Assembly: GCF_000003195.3 (NCBI RefSeq)
Contig: NC_012870.2
Location: 39,461,491 to 39,525,490 of the forward strand
Length of the DNA stretch: 64,000 nt
Direction: 5' to 3'
Source: Sorghum bicolor
Lineage: Eukaryota; Streptophyta; Magnoliopsida; Poales; Poaceae
Both the position numbers and the translations under genes were made by a program. Below the pieces are notes generated by a model, which had not been told where the DNA came from, made no database searches, and was given only the letters and a program-made list of their open reading frames with translations. Positions 53,421-64,000 of this stretch are shown piece by piece. Each line of letters opens with the position of its first letter. Positions within the stretch are counted from its first letter, which is position 1.

Positions 53421-55820
53421 GGAGGCAGGGAGGCTTATATTGCTCACAGGATGAATCTCAACCATCCGCTTCTATATCAAACGGTCAGAAGACTGTGGGC
53501 CCAGTAAAAATGGGCCAAACTCAGGAGATTGGCTGCCCATTAGAAAAAAACTAGTAGAAAGCGCGCGCCCTTGCACACGTAGGAAGTGCGTCGTTGTTAA
53601 GCTCGCAATGGTTTAATTTAAGAGAGAGTGTACACATAAAGTACAATAAAATTCCTAGAGAAGCAAAAATTAACACTTATAATGTGATACATATTCACAA
53701 GCATAGGATGACTAGATTCTTTTCAAAAAAACTAAGAATAGTAGACTACATGTCTTATATAGATGTGGCAGCAAACGCAATATACATTATAGGTGAAGAC
53801 ACTATAAGCCTGGAATCTATAATGTGTAAATCTTGCTCTTGGATGGTTGTCACTTGTATCTCGCTGCGCAGCCTCTGTTTGAAAGGAAAATAACCTGGTT
53901 CTTTGTAATAGAAAAAAAAAGCATGAGACATCCTCCCAACAGATGAGCCAGTAGTGTACTAATCTATCAGTTCATAGTAGATGCACTTCAGTTGTAGGAG
54001 GGGAGGGGTATCTGCATTGGTTTTTCTTTTCTTTGATGGATCTGCGTCAAATAATGTAGTACTGATTTTCATTGATAATATTTTTGCTTGGAGTTTCCTC
54101 AAAAAAATATTTGTGCTCGGACCTGGGCTTGGTGATGTAGGAATAGGCAGACCTATGACAACGGTCATGCTAAGCTTTTCATGAATCAACATTTTAGTAA
54201 GAATACGAAGTATTAACATAATAGACTGGCATAATACCTGCTCAAGAATGAATGCAACTTTCTCTCTTTTTGACGCAGCCAAATGTCTGTGGCTGATAAA
54301 TCGGTTGTTAGTCCATTGTGTTCTGAACCATAGACGGAATGACCAGTAATAAACAGAATCGACAGTAATATAAGTGCATAGTGAACAAAACAGTGATATA
54401 GTCCGTGTTCCTGTCTATGATATTACCTATTTATAAGGAGATAAATAGACAAAGATTACCTGTGTTTATGCAAAGAGATTATTAGTGCTTTGGTAAGCGG
54501 GTGTGACGGAAACATATCACAAAAACCTGCAGCCAGATTCCTAGAGGCAAAGTATTCCTTAGAGAAGAACTAAACCCATCATGGATATAAGCAATGGTAA
54601 CCTGATTTGAAGGCACATGTACACCAAATGAGTAAAACAAGCAAAAATAGACCAAGCACTCATCATAAGATATGGCAATGGCTGATTTCAAATGAGGTTA
54701 AAGAAATATGGTTAACATAAAATGCAATATGTAATACTGATCCAATATTCCAGATAGGCTGTTACGGAAGACAACATGAGGGCGAATAGCAAGAATATAG
54801 TGAATGATAGAACTGCAGTGGCGAGAGTACCTACAGTTTTAGACCAGACAAGGTCACCTGGGTTGAGATCCTGATAATCATAGAAGCTAACAACACCTTA
54901 ATGGTTGGTACCTGCAAAATCAAAAGCACTATGCGGTAGGCATATACCCATAACGGAAATGCAATAACAGCCTCGGCATGATACTCTACACTGCAATTTG
55001 TCGCTAGTTTAAGAACAAAATCCGAGAACTTATCTCACAACTTTGTTCCGGCATGGCACACTGAATTAGAAAAATATCAGAACCTGCCACACCACGTCTA
55101 AGCATTAGGGTCACAATTGAATCAAGTGCCAGAGTTTCGTATGGTCTCACCATTTATCCTCTTGGGTGAAGCTGGTTGTCATCCGTCAACAATTTCTTCA
55201 TGGCCACAATAAATCTATGTGCCTATAAAGCAAAAGGAAAAACATATTTAAATATGAGGAATGTTCATGATTATAAAACTTTTGTGCTAGAAGATATCAT
55301 TTGATGGTCTATAAGACCATGTTGCAGAATTTAGTATTACAAAAACTAACAAAGTAGCAGCACATGTCTTAACACACCTAGCACACTGTCAAAGGTAATG
55401 AATTGCTACTAATGTGGTAGATTAGATTTGTAGCTAGATTATTAAAAAGGAAGCATAACCTATGTCTGGGTTGTTGGTCCCTGGTTGCCTGTATCCCCTG
55501 CGTGCATGTGTGTCTGTCTCTATTGTTTCACGGAGGGGGAGGGGATGGCTGCTAGCGGTAGCAGCGACAACCGCTGGGGCCTGCCCAGGCATCCACGCTG
55601 GGGTGCATCCGTGCAGTTGTGACCACATTAGGCTACCACGGCCAGGGGTGCCTATGTTGGGCCTGTTGGAAATCAAGTCATAGACCAAGCCTGGATGCCC
55701 TTGGGGAACTGAAACACGAAAGTTGTCATCATTGTGCTTTTAGTACAAAGTAGCCATAGATTCGAAGCATTATACTATGCAACAACTGTGCTAAAGCAAC
55801 TTGGTTGTGGAATTAATTTC
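53421..55820. other. CACTA interior, no gene seen
   Basis: Short chance frames only (the longest is 53594-53893). No recognisable domain. Confidence 0.5.
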
Positions 55821-56068
55821 ATATGTCAAGAAACAAAGGATTATAGCCTATGTAAATTTGTGATCTTTTTTTGACCATTAGGTCTTACTACTTATATCAA
55901 AGTGCAACATATTCATAGTAATGATGAGGACTGTCAAACAGATTATATGTCAAGAAACAAAGGATTATAGCCTATGTAAATTTCTGATCTTTTTTTGACC
56001 ATTAGGTCTTACTACTTATATCAAAGTGCAACATATTCTTAGTAATGAAGAGGACCGTCAAACAGATT
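55821..56068. repeat. Tandem duplication, period 124 bp
   Basis: 55821-55944 and 55945-56068 differ at only about five positions by eye, starting ATATGTCAAGAAACAAAGG. Confidence 0.92.
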
Positions 56069-56587
56069 ATATGAGAAACTATGAAACAAGAAATCTTGTA
56101 GAAAAAAGAGGAACTATCAAAATAATCAGAACACATGTTTCTAAGTCCATGATGATTAGACTAATCAGGAAGCAAATAAATAACATGGCCACCTTGTCTG
56201 CAAATACGTATAGTGGCATAGGTATTCAAAATTTCTGTTAAGACCAAATCTGGTCAGTTGGAAATAGAAGGAACAACATGGCAGAAATAGAACGAGAGCT
56301 GGGTTCATTTAAAAAGCATAGTATTCATACGTAGAAACATCATTGAGTCAAAGTGACTGGACGAAACATTGGTGAACACCTATCATAAATTAGGAGGCTC
56401 GATTCACTGAAATTTCAGATAGTCATGCCCCAGAAACAAAATAGAGCCACAATGATTGGATGAAATGTTGGTGAACATTGATCCTAAACTTAGAACATAT
56501 AGTGTAAGTATTTTTTGGGTGGACCTTTTGCCAAACCCTAAGGCTGGACGAAAAACTTGAAGCTCGTTAACTCGCTCAGATCGTGAC

Positions 56588-56640
56588 TGGCTCGGCTCAG
56601 TTCGGCTCGGCTCATTATCCTAATGAGCCAAGCCGAGCCA
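56588..56640. repeat. GGCTCGGCTC inverted repeat
   Basis: TGGCTCGGCT... and its complement around CATTATCCTAATG form a GC-rich hairpin with a three-base centre, within surrounding AT-rich DNA. Confidence 0.75.
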
Positions 56641-56789
56641 AGATTTTAGCTCTGTAGCTATATGTGCTACTTAATGTGATATATGACATTTCTTAGCAAA
56701 AACAAAGAGGAAGCCAAATAGCCGATGTAAAAAACTATTTCGGGTTTGGATAGTACATGAGCAATGCTGTATTTTTTTCTTCATATCAA

Positions 56790-56982
56790 TCAGACCATCA
56801 ACCCTGAGCATTAGTGTTTACCTTATTTGCGTATTTGTGTCATCGTAGCCTACACCCATGCGAAAGGACTATATTTTTTAAATCAGACCATCAACCCTGA
56901 GCATTAATGTTTACCTTATTTGTGTATTCGTGTCATATTCCTATCATCCTAGCCTGGACCCATGCGAAAGGACTATATTTTT
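56790..56982. repeat. Tandem duplication, period about 93 bp
   Basis: TCAGACCATCAACCCTGAGC starts at 56790 and again at 56883. Both copies end GCGAAAGGACTATATTTTTTA; the second carries about 11 extra bases. Confidence 0.88.
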
Positions 56983-57904
56983 TACTGTCAATGGAAGAGT
57001 TGTCAAGGCAGTAGGTCACCATGGCAGGGTACTCCTAATTTTCTTCAGAAGTAGTGCGGTATTGATATATATTTCAAAATTAAGCAAAGAAAAAGCAACA
57101 AGAGATGCAAAAAAAAAGAAATTATGCCAATACCTTCAGTTTAATAGTAATTTGTAAATTTATCGTTATAGCATGTAGATATACCTTCAATAGAGGAAGA
57201 AAATGCATCTAGTTACTTGTTATAAACAGAAGTAAGGATTTGGGAATTCGACCTGCTGAAGTCTATATACATTGCTACAGCTGATTGGTTCACGTACTTT
57301 CAACGCTGAATTCAGTGAAGAAACTCAAAAATTAGGAAGCTGACCATCACGCGGTGGCTGCTATGCAAAGCAGACAAGGTGTTGTTGGTCAAGTGAACTA
57401 AATCATATACATCCTCATGATACATCTATAACAATGCAGTAAACCATATTCCTTCTAAAACACAGAATCAGCACATGAAAGGAGGAATAAATACATCATC
57501 GACAATGGGGTGTGCTCAGCAATAAAGCAACAAACAAATTATGTGAAGTACAAACATCATTGACAATGGACCCATGCTAAGTAACAAATGCACAAAAATA
57601 TATCAACAAATGAAAACAGAACGACACATGGAGAGGACAATTGCCAAGGTAATCATATTACCCTCATAAAACCAATGCAAAATAGAAAGATTGATGGAAT
57701 AATAGCAAGAACGATCATCACTGCACGATTCCATTGTCTCACTCTAACAAAGTTCATCATTGCACTGCCTCCATTGTCTCAGTAAAGATAACATAAACGA
57801 AGGTGAAATAATCAGTCATGAGGATATTAGTTGGACACATGCTCTGCAAAGTAAAGTGGACACAGTAGAGAATTCATTCACATAGTAGTAGAATTATAAT
57901 AGTG
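56983..57904. other. CACTA interior, no gene seen
   Basis: No coding frame with family features. Confidence 0.5.
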
Positions 57905-59749
57905 CACCACTACAAGGATTGGTGCTTTACATGACGATGGATTTGGTCACAGATTGCCAAAAATACGTCACAGTCAACTATCCATGACAAACGAGAAATC
58001 CGTCATGTATCTCACGTCATACATTTGTTGCACAGAATTGAGCCGTCACGGATTCGTCTTTATTTCTGTCATGGATTGCATGGTCTGAAAGCATAGCAAA
58101 AGGGTACTGTGATGATCTAAAACGTCATGGATTTAGTCCACGTGGATTGTCGCCAAGTCAGTTTGTGCCATGTCAGCTATTGCCACATCAGCTGATTCCA
58201 CGTCAGCTATAGGCCCAAATTTTTTGTTCAAATACGACTTAAATTCAAATTTGAATTGACATCACATGAAGATCATCACAGATCACAACCAAATATCATC
58301 ACAGATCACAACCTATTTTCATCACAGAAAAGGTTTAGAAAACAAAAGATCAGGTACAAATGATCAATGCCATCTCCATTACATGTTAATCCCATCTCCA
58401 AAATATAGGGTATCGGTTACAGAGAAAATGGCATGACTTACACATGTCAATGCCATCACCATTACAAGTCTCAACACATTTCAAACAAATATCAACACAT
58501 TTCTTCGGCACTTGATGCAGTGGAAGAGGATCAAAATACATCTTCTTTAAGTTATAGCGCCGTTTGCGAACAACATTCTTCAGCATAGCCACACATGCTT
58601 TTTTTCACATGGATTGAGGTTTTATCCACTTCAAACTTGGACTGCATTTAACAAGATTACAAGTACATGAAATTGAGTAGACACTATAATGGTTGAAAAG
58701 AAACAGTGAACCAAGTTAAGCAATGCATATGCCCATATTGTTGAGGTACTATGAGCAAGCTATTTAGAGCAGTCCAAAAATAAAGATTTAATTGTTATCA
58801 AACTCTCCTGTGTCAATTATCAGCAAGTTTGAAGTACCACATGTAGTAGAAGAAAATTAAACATATTTTCACAGACCTCACCATTTAATTTGATTGTTGC
58901 ATCATTGTTAACAGCACAAAAAGAAAGCAAACACTTGGTCTGTGTATGGCTTATCAAACTGAAACTTTAAATGAGAAATCATGTATGGCTTATAATTAAA
59001 TTAAAACAATAGCAAGCAGCAAAGTTGTAAATGCCCAGAACAATCAAACAGCAATACCATTTGTTCTATGTACTTGTACAGGCAAGCAAATAGCAAAGCT
59101 AAAATTAAACTGATAGCGAAGCTGATTGTTGAGATGATCTATAGGTGGACTGACATGGTGCAGACATGGAGCAACTAAACATATTTTCACAGAACTGCAT
59201 AAGTTTGGGATCTACTATCTTTTTTCCTAGATAAAAGTTGAAAACACAAGAGATCAATGTTCCATAGAAGGTCTGCTACCCTTACAAACAAAATACTGAA
59301 ATAGCACATTTTTAGTAATGACTTCTACTGCTACTAGTACTACAACAAGGAACTTAACGACAACAAGGAATGGGAAACAATATGCAACACAGACATAGCA
59401 TGTAGTACAGAAATTGCAAACTAATATAAGGATTTGTCCTTTGCATGCCTGCACTAAAATAATTAAAATCACCAGCACTAGTCACGAAAAGAGACTACTA
59501 TCACATAGACTATGCACATAGTTACAATACTTGTCCGAATCATCCTAATTTTTAATACAAAGCAGAACTGCACCTGGCAAAAAAATCAATCAGGCAGGAC
59601 CAAGCTAGGGTGCCTTGCTTGTCTTGCTTCTGCAAAGCTGCAACCTGCAAATGAACAAAACACAAAAGAAAATAAGTAACTGGAGAAAATTAAAGGGGGA
59701 AACCATCTCAGATTATAGATCGGAACAGAGTACAAGAAAGGGAATATGC

Positions 59750-60040
59750 TACCAGCCTAGCCTGCAGGTGGGACTCGCGACCTCCATGCGGAACTCCTTC
59801 TATTCCTGTTGTGCGCGTCATGCGGAACTCCATGCGGAACTCACCTAGCTTGCAGATCGGACCAGATCCACGCATGTTGGAGGTGGGGCGTCACCCTTCA
59901 GCCTTCTCCGTGGATCACGCTTTGTCTTGAACCTCCTCCGCGAGCTGCATGCCAACCTCTGTGCCGAGGCTAGATCCACCGAGGGCAGGGTGAGGGCGGA
60001 GGCTGGGGATTGGTACATCGCTCACCGGATCCTGCGTTGT
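59750..60040. other. GC-rich stretch in nested CACTA
   Basis: Contains a local repeat of CATGCGGAACTCC (59786, 59818, 59831). No recognised protein. Its place 0.65-0.95 kb from the right end resembles the GC islands of the outer element. Confidence 0.4.
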
Positions 60041-60046
60041 AACTTA

Positions 60047-60289
60047 GGCTTTGTTTAGTTCCCAAAAATTTTTGCAAAATTTTTCAGATTCCCCGTCATA
60101 TCAAATCTTTAGACGCATGTATGAAGTATTAAATATAGACAAAAATAAAAACTAATTGCACAGTTTGGTCGGAATTGTCGAGACGAATCTTTTGAGTCTA
60201 GTTAGTACATAATTGGATAATATTTGTCAAATACAAACGAAAGTAGTACTAGTCCTATTTTGTAAAAAAATTTGGAACTAAACAAGGCC
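60047..60289. mobile_element. Tourist-like (PIF/Harbinger) MITE
   Basis: 243 bp with inverted ends GGCTTTGTTTAGTTCC and GGAACTAAACAAGGCC, flanked by TTA (left) and TAA (right), a TWA target with one mismatch. The interior (GCACAGTTTGGTCGGAATTG, GAGACGAATCTTTTGAG) is that of a MITE family I know as abundant in sorghum. No coding capacity. Confidence 0.85.
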
Positions 60290-60707
60290 TAATTGAGAAT
60301 AGAAAAAAAATACCACAATATGACAGAAAGAAGATGTGCAGTCAGGTTTACTATAAAGTAATATTGATATACATACTGAGTTTTTAAAAAAACATATGTA
60401 TTTAACCTATATAGGTAAATCGCCATCTATGCCCAAACAAGCCTTCAGAGATATATACTAATTTCCTGCTCAGATATTTTCTATAGTTTAAATTATTTTC
60501 TGCATGATAGTACAAAGTAAATAGATTTTAAACTAAGGCTACACCAGAAAAGATCTAAAATGGGACCACAAGAAAAGTGCCACAACACTCTGTGACGATT
60601 AGCCTGTCACAGTTATATCACCCTAAGAATGACTACTGTAATTCTGTGATGATTTTTAAGAAGGTCATAAGAAAACGTCATGTAAAGCACCATTTCTTGT
60701 AGTGCAC

Positions 60708-61309
60708 CAAGATTAAATTTTAAAACCTAGCCATACAAAATAAAAAAAATTGGCTGTTGGTAAGGTGACAACTTACAGGTAAATAGTCTACTCTGATTAC
60801 CACCTATTCCTTTATTTGATAAATAGTGTGCTGCTAACCAAATTAGAAACGCAGTTTAAGAGCAATACAAAGTATCCAGTTCTAATTATATACAAACAAA
60901 TCTCTTCAATTTGTTTACACAAGGCCAGGAAGAATACAAATATGCTAGTAGGGACAATATCAAAAGAATTGGAGTAAGAAAGTTTAAATTACCCAAAGAT
61001 CTTTCATTCTAAAGAAAAAAATCATTCATGAGCAAAGTATAGACAAATAAATGAGACCATGGGGCAAATAATTAGAGAGAAGCACAGACACACCTTGCAT
61101 TTCAGGTCTTCACTTTGCTGCTATAAAATTGTGCACCAGTGCAGGAAATTGTTTCCTATTTTTAGAAGGTAAAACCTGCATGTAGAAATCTTACCTCTCA
61201 GTTGACCAAAACATCAAGCAGATATAAAGCATTAGACATGGAAGGGAGTCGTGCACAGCATGCACGGTTGGCAATACACCAATTTGAAGGGAGTAGCACC
61301 CAAAAAAAT
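60708..61309. other. Outer CACTA interior, no gene seen
   Basis: AT-rich, only short frames. Confidence 0.5.
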
Positions 61310-61940
61310 GACAGCTAGGGTTTCGTGATGCAACAGAGTAGGAAGAAGCGGCCTCGCGCCGCGCACAGCGCCGTGCTGTGGGAGGTCACCCCGTGTGGCC
61401 ACAGCACCACGGCAGGGGTTGCCCTCATGCTACCACGCCTGCGGCACAACACGGAGGCCTTGGGGACGGCCACCGCCGTGGCCCAGGGGGCGACCACCCG
61501 CGGTGAAGGCACAACCACGCGATAGGGAGGGAGGTGGAGAGAGGGAGAGGAGGAGGAGGGGACAGCCGCCACGGCGACCAACGGCCGCGGCCGCGCAGAG
61601 CACTGCCGCCGTTGTGGTCGCGCAACCCGCAGCGAGAACGAGAGAGGGAGCGAAACCAGAGATTAGAGAGGGAGAGGAAGAGAGGAGCCCACATGGGGGA
61701 TGGGGGAGAGGAGGAGGAGGAGGAGGAGGTTCGCCGCCACGCCGAGATGCGGCATCAGCAGGGGCTGCCCGCGCCATTGCCATGTTCGCTTCTGAGACGT
61801 CGGACTTCTGGAGAGGTCGGGAGGAAGAGACACGGGGGGATTTTAGTTTTTTTGTTTGAGGACTGCCCGAACTGTGCCAAGACGAAGGACGATGAGGTGG
61901 GCCTGCGGCTGACGTGGAGGGCCTGTCGTCGCGGGGAGCA
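61310..61940. other. GC-rich island in outer CACTA, right side
   Basis: Strongly GC-rich with a GAGGAGGAGG run (61710-61727). It opens long frames on both strands (for example 61395-61859 plus, 61315-61581 minus) that are low-complexity Arg/Gly/Pro/Ala and show no family features. It may be a CpG-rich first exon or promoter as in Spm-type elements, or captured host sequence. Confidence 0.35.
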
Positions 61941-63554
61941 ACTTAGGATTGTTAGGGTAAATAAGCATTTTGTTTCCATATATGTTTAAGTGGAACATTA
62001 AACTTAGTGACTCTAATAAAGAATAATATCATTAAGTTGTCAAAAATAATAAAAATTAGCATGAGGTAATCGTACAGATCTATAAGTTCTAGTAAAAAAT
62101 TAAACATTTTTAATAAAAATGTGAAGATACATCTTTTATAAATACAAACATCCCTCACTTAGTCATATAACTATTGTGTGAGTTGTATCCTTTTGTGAAC
62201 AATGTATAATATTACTTTGTTAAAATCTTTTGAAATTTTCATCCAATGATTGTATACTAAAATCATATCGTCATGTAAGTTTGTAGATTTTTCTAATTAA
62301 GTTTACATATTATTATATTTATTCAATGGTAATTCAACAAATAATTACAATAATTACTAAATTTGGTAAAAAAATTCTTCCAATTGACACAACAACATAT
62401 TTTGGATCTATAAATATTACGTAAAATTTTCACATAATTTTAATAAATTGATACTATACATCCTTCACAAATATTAACATCTCTCACTTAGCCATGTTGA
62501 GAGATCTAGCTACTTTAAGATAGTAAACAATTTTGGGATAGTACACAATTTCAAAAGAAGTCAACAAAAAACCTGTTGAACCCATCGAGATTTACAACAT
62601 TTGTTTAAGCCATTTCTCGATCAAACTTTATTTAAACAATTTGAAATTTGAATTTCAAATTTTGAGATCTTGAAATAGCATTTTGTGCTACTAAATGGTT
62701 TCAAATGAAAAAGTCATCAACAACAAAGTTGAATAACTATCGATATACAACTTTTATTTTTGGTCATCTCTTCATACGAGTTCATTTGAGTAATTCAAAA
62801 TTTTAATTTTAAAACTTGATATGGTTATTTTCATGTGTACAAGTATAAGTAACCGTTAACACTATAAACCATATATGAACACCAAATGAAGGAAATGGAC
62901 ATGGTCACTTAGTTATGATTTTCTTGGTAAGAATTTTTTAATGGTGTGGTTTGGTGTTGTGTATATATGAAACTGTTTATTTGCAATGCAACGCAAAAGT
63001 CTGCGTACTGCATTGGTTGGCTATCTTGGCTTTGAACTTACATGTTGCTGGTTCGAAACGTAAAGGTGCCATTTTGTTTTTCTCCTTTTTTTAGGCCATC
63101 TGCTGCAACAGTGTTGAGGTAGCCCGTTGCAAGCAGCATTAGCAAAAATAAAATTGATGGGCTGCGCACAGTGAAAAAAAAGGGATGCGCCGTCAATGAA
63201 CTGTTGTCATTATTGATTATTCCGCACCATATAAAGAAATGTAAAAATTCAGTTTTTTTTGCCATCCGCACCATATAAAATCCAAAATATTTTAAGATAT
63301 TACCATATGTACCCAAAGCATATATACCATAAGCCAAAATATTTTAAAATTTACCATACATGCAAAATATTTTTAGTTTTACTGTATGCACCCAAAAGCC
63401 TATATACATGCAAAAATGTAATAAAATTTTTTGGTTCCTGATAATTAAAAAAACAAGAGGTACCTATTTGGTTCATGATTATTTTTCGTTGCACTAAATA
63501 TATGATAGCGGGCCTATTGTTTTGGTATAACATGAGTATGACGAATTTAAAATC
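61941..63554. other. Outer CACTA interior, AT-rich
   Basis: No gene seen. Two diverged copies of a segment around ACATCYCTCACTTAGYCAT lie at about 62147 and 62467. ATATTTTAAAATTTACCATA-like short repeats lie at 63280-63370. Confidence 0.5.
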
Positions 63555-63720
63555 TTACACTGTGACGATACAATAAAACCGTCACGAGTTAGCGGGCCGG
63601 TAATATTCACTTGTGCACATCCATGACAGAAAAAATTATCGTCACAGATTGTGTCTGCCAGTGATGGTTTGTAAATCTGTCACGGAGAATCCGTCATGGA
63701 TTAACAAGTTTCTTTTAGTG
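63555..63720. repeat. Right subterminal repeats and TIR, outer CACTA
   Basis: CCGTCAC and CGTCATGGAT motifs, ending TTCTTTTAGTG. Confidence 0.85.
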
Positions 63721-63723
63721 CTT

Positions 63724-64000
63724 TAGCCCATGGTAGAAACCTTGGATCAGGAGCCATTCCTTGATTCCATGATGAGGACATTCCCGAATGTACTCCTGGA
63801 GATGTTCCTATGCTTCAGGAATGGTTTCTTCTGCCTTTTGACAGAAGCTGGAAATTCTTTCCCGTAGAGCTGATGTTTTGCTCATTGGAAAGAACTTGTT
63901 GAGGAATGTTGTAGCACACTTGCTCCATGTGTCAACATCATCAGGGAGAGCATAGAACCATTGCTTTGCTTTCCCAAGCACAGAGAATAGGAATAAACGA
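63724..64000 (-). pseudogene. X2: Athila-type gag, N-terminal part (runs off window)
   Basis: On minus: LGKAKQWFYALPDDVDTWSK, LNKFFPMSKTSALRERISSF, IRECPHHGIKEWLL, with a TAG in place of the tryptophan codon in EAWERLQEY (about 63811). It continues the gag at 51331 across the CACTA element and aligns with X1 7724-8000. The start lies beyond the window. Confidence 0.88.

Larger units (their letters stand above)
57908..60704. mobile_element. Second CACTA element nested in the first
   Basis: 2797 bp with 29-base inverted ends, CACTACAAGGATTGGTGC and, from the other end, CACTACAAGAAATGGTGC (both continue TTTACATGACG), and a 3-bp TSD CAC (57905-57907, 60705-60707). Subterminal CGTCAC/GTGACG motifs occur at 57930-58140 and 60585-60680. 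No transposase frame. The ends differ from those of the outer element (GCTTTACATGACG instead of TTAATCC), so it is a separate family, not an internal copy of the host. A GC-rich stretch (59750-60040) and a MITE lie near its right end; the rest (58150-59750) is AT-rich without genes. Confidence 0.93.
51332..63720. mobile_element. CACTA (CMC/EnSpm) element, 12.4 kb, non-autonomous
   Basis: Ends CACTACAAGAA and TTCTTTTAGTG, with about 29-base imperfect terminal inverted repeats (51332-51360, 63692-63720). Subterminal regions (51350-51600, 63555-63715) are packed with CCGTCAYGGAT motifs in both orientations, as in Spm-type elements. It inserted in the X2 gag; comparison with X1 at 7709 gives the target exactly. 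No frame resembles a CACTA transposase or TNPA-like protein, so it seems non-autonomous. The orientation of any original gene is unknown. A second CACTA interrupts it at 57907. Confidence 0.92.

Noticed and set aside
53594..53893. 99-codon frame in the outer CACTA as a possible transposase piece
   Set aside because: No transposase motif and no neighbouring exons with similarity; length is within chance for AT-rich DNA.
61315..61989. Frames of up to 154 codons in a GC-rich island
   Set aside because: Low-complexity composition on both strands, with no domain or motif; recorded as a GC island instead.

Overview
The window is plant nuclear DNA, very probably from a panicoid grass of the Sorghum/Saccharum/Miscanthus group. 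This rests on the family mix (Athila-, Tekay- and Maximus-like LTR retrotransposons, CACTA elements) and on a Tourist-like MITE whose ends read GGCCTTGTTTAGTT, which I associate with sorghum and its relatives. I found no host gene, tRNA or rRNA. Essentially every stretch I could classify is transposon or decayed transposon. The species call is an inference; the nesting is read directly from target-site duplications (TSDs) and paired ends.

Layout from the left. Bases 1-305 are a fragment of an Athila-type LTR end and flank. Bases 306 to about 5985 are a decayed plus-strand element (here 'Z') with one LTR, a tRNA-Asp primer site and the tail of a gag gene. Bases 5986-8107 are an LTR-like piece fused to a minus-strand Athila gag-pro fragment ('X1'). 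Element 'Y' (8108-47202, minus) interrupts X1. Y has an intact 521-codon gag and no pol. Inside Y lies a Tekay-like chromovirus (9686-41438, minus, TSD CTTGT). Inside its 5' LTR lies a Ty1/copia element (19755-39245, minus, TSD CACGT). Inside the copia gag lies an Athila-like gag-pol element (27407-36904, plus, TSD ATCTT). Inside the 5' LTR of that lies a hAT-type MITE (27916-28110, TSD TCTCTAAT). This is a six-level nest.

To the right of the truncated Y LTR is a second minus-strand X-family copy ('X2'). It has an ATHILA ORF-1-like gene (48391 down to 47203), a promoter-like region with palindromes, and gag-pro (51331 down to 49758, continuing at 64000-63724). No pol is present between them. 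A 12.4-kb CACTA element (51332-63720) splits the X2 gag, and the X1 copy shows the unoccupied site. A second CACTA (57908-60704, TSD CAC) sits inside the first, with a Tourist-like MITE inside it.

How the parts relate: the LTRs of the gag-pol element at 27407 and of gag-only Y are clearly homologous along their length. Y therefore looks like a non-autonomous partner of that family, supplying its own Gag but needing outside protease, reverse transcriptase and integrase. Y and Z share a pol-less 3' half carrying polypurine-like tracts and a hairpin with a compensatory base pair change. Both Athila-type elements with an accessory ORF have what looks like a separate internal promoter in front of that ORF. 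All polyproteins except Y Gag and the truncated ORF-1-like frame carry stops or frameshifts, so most of the window is inactive.
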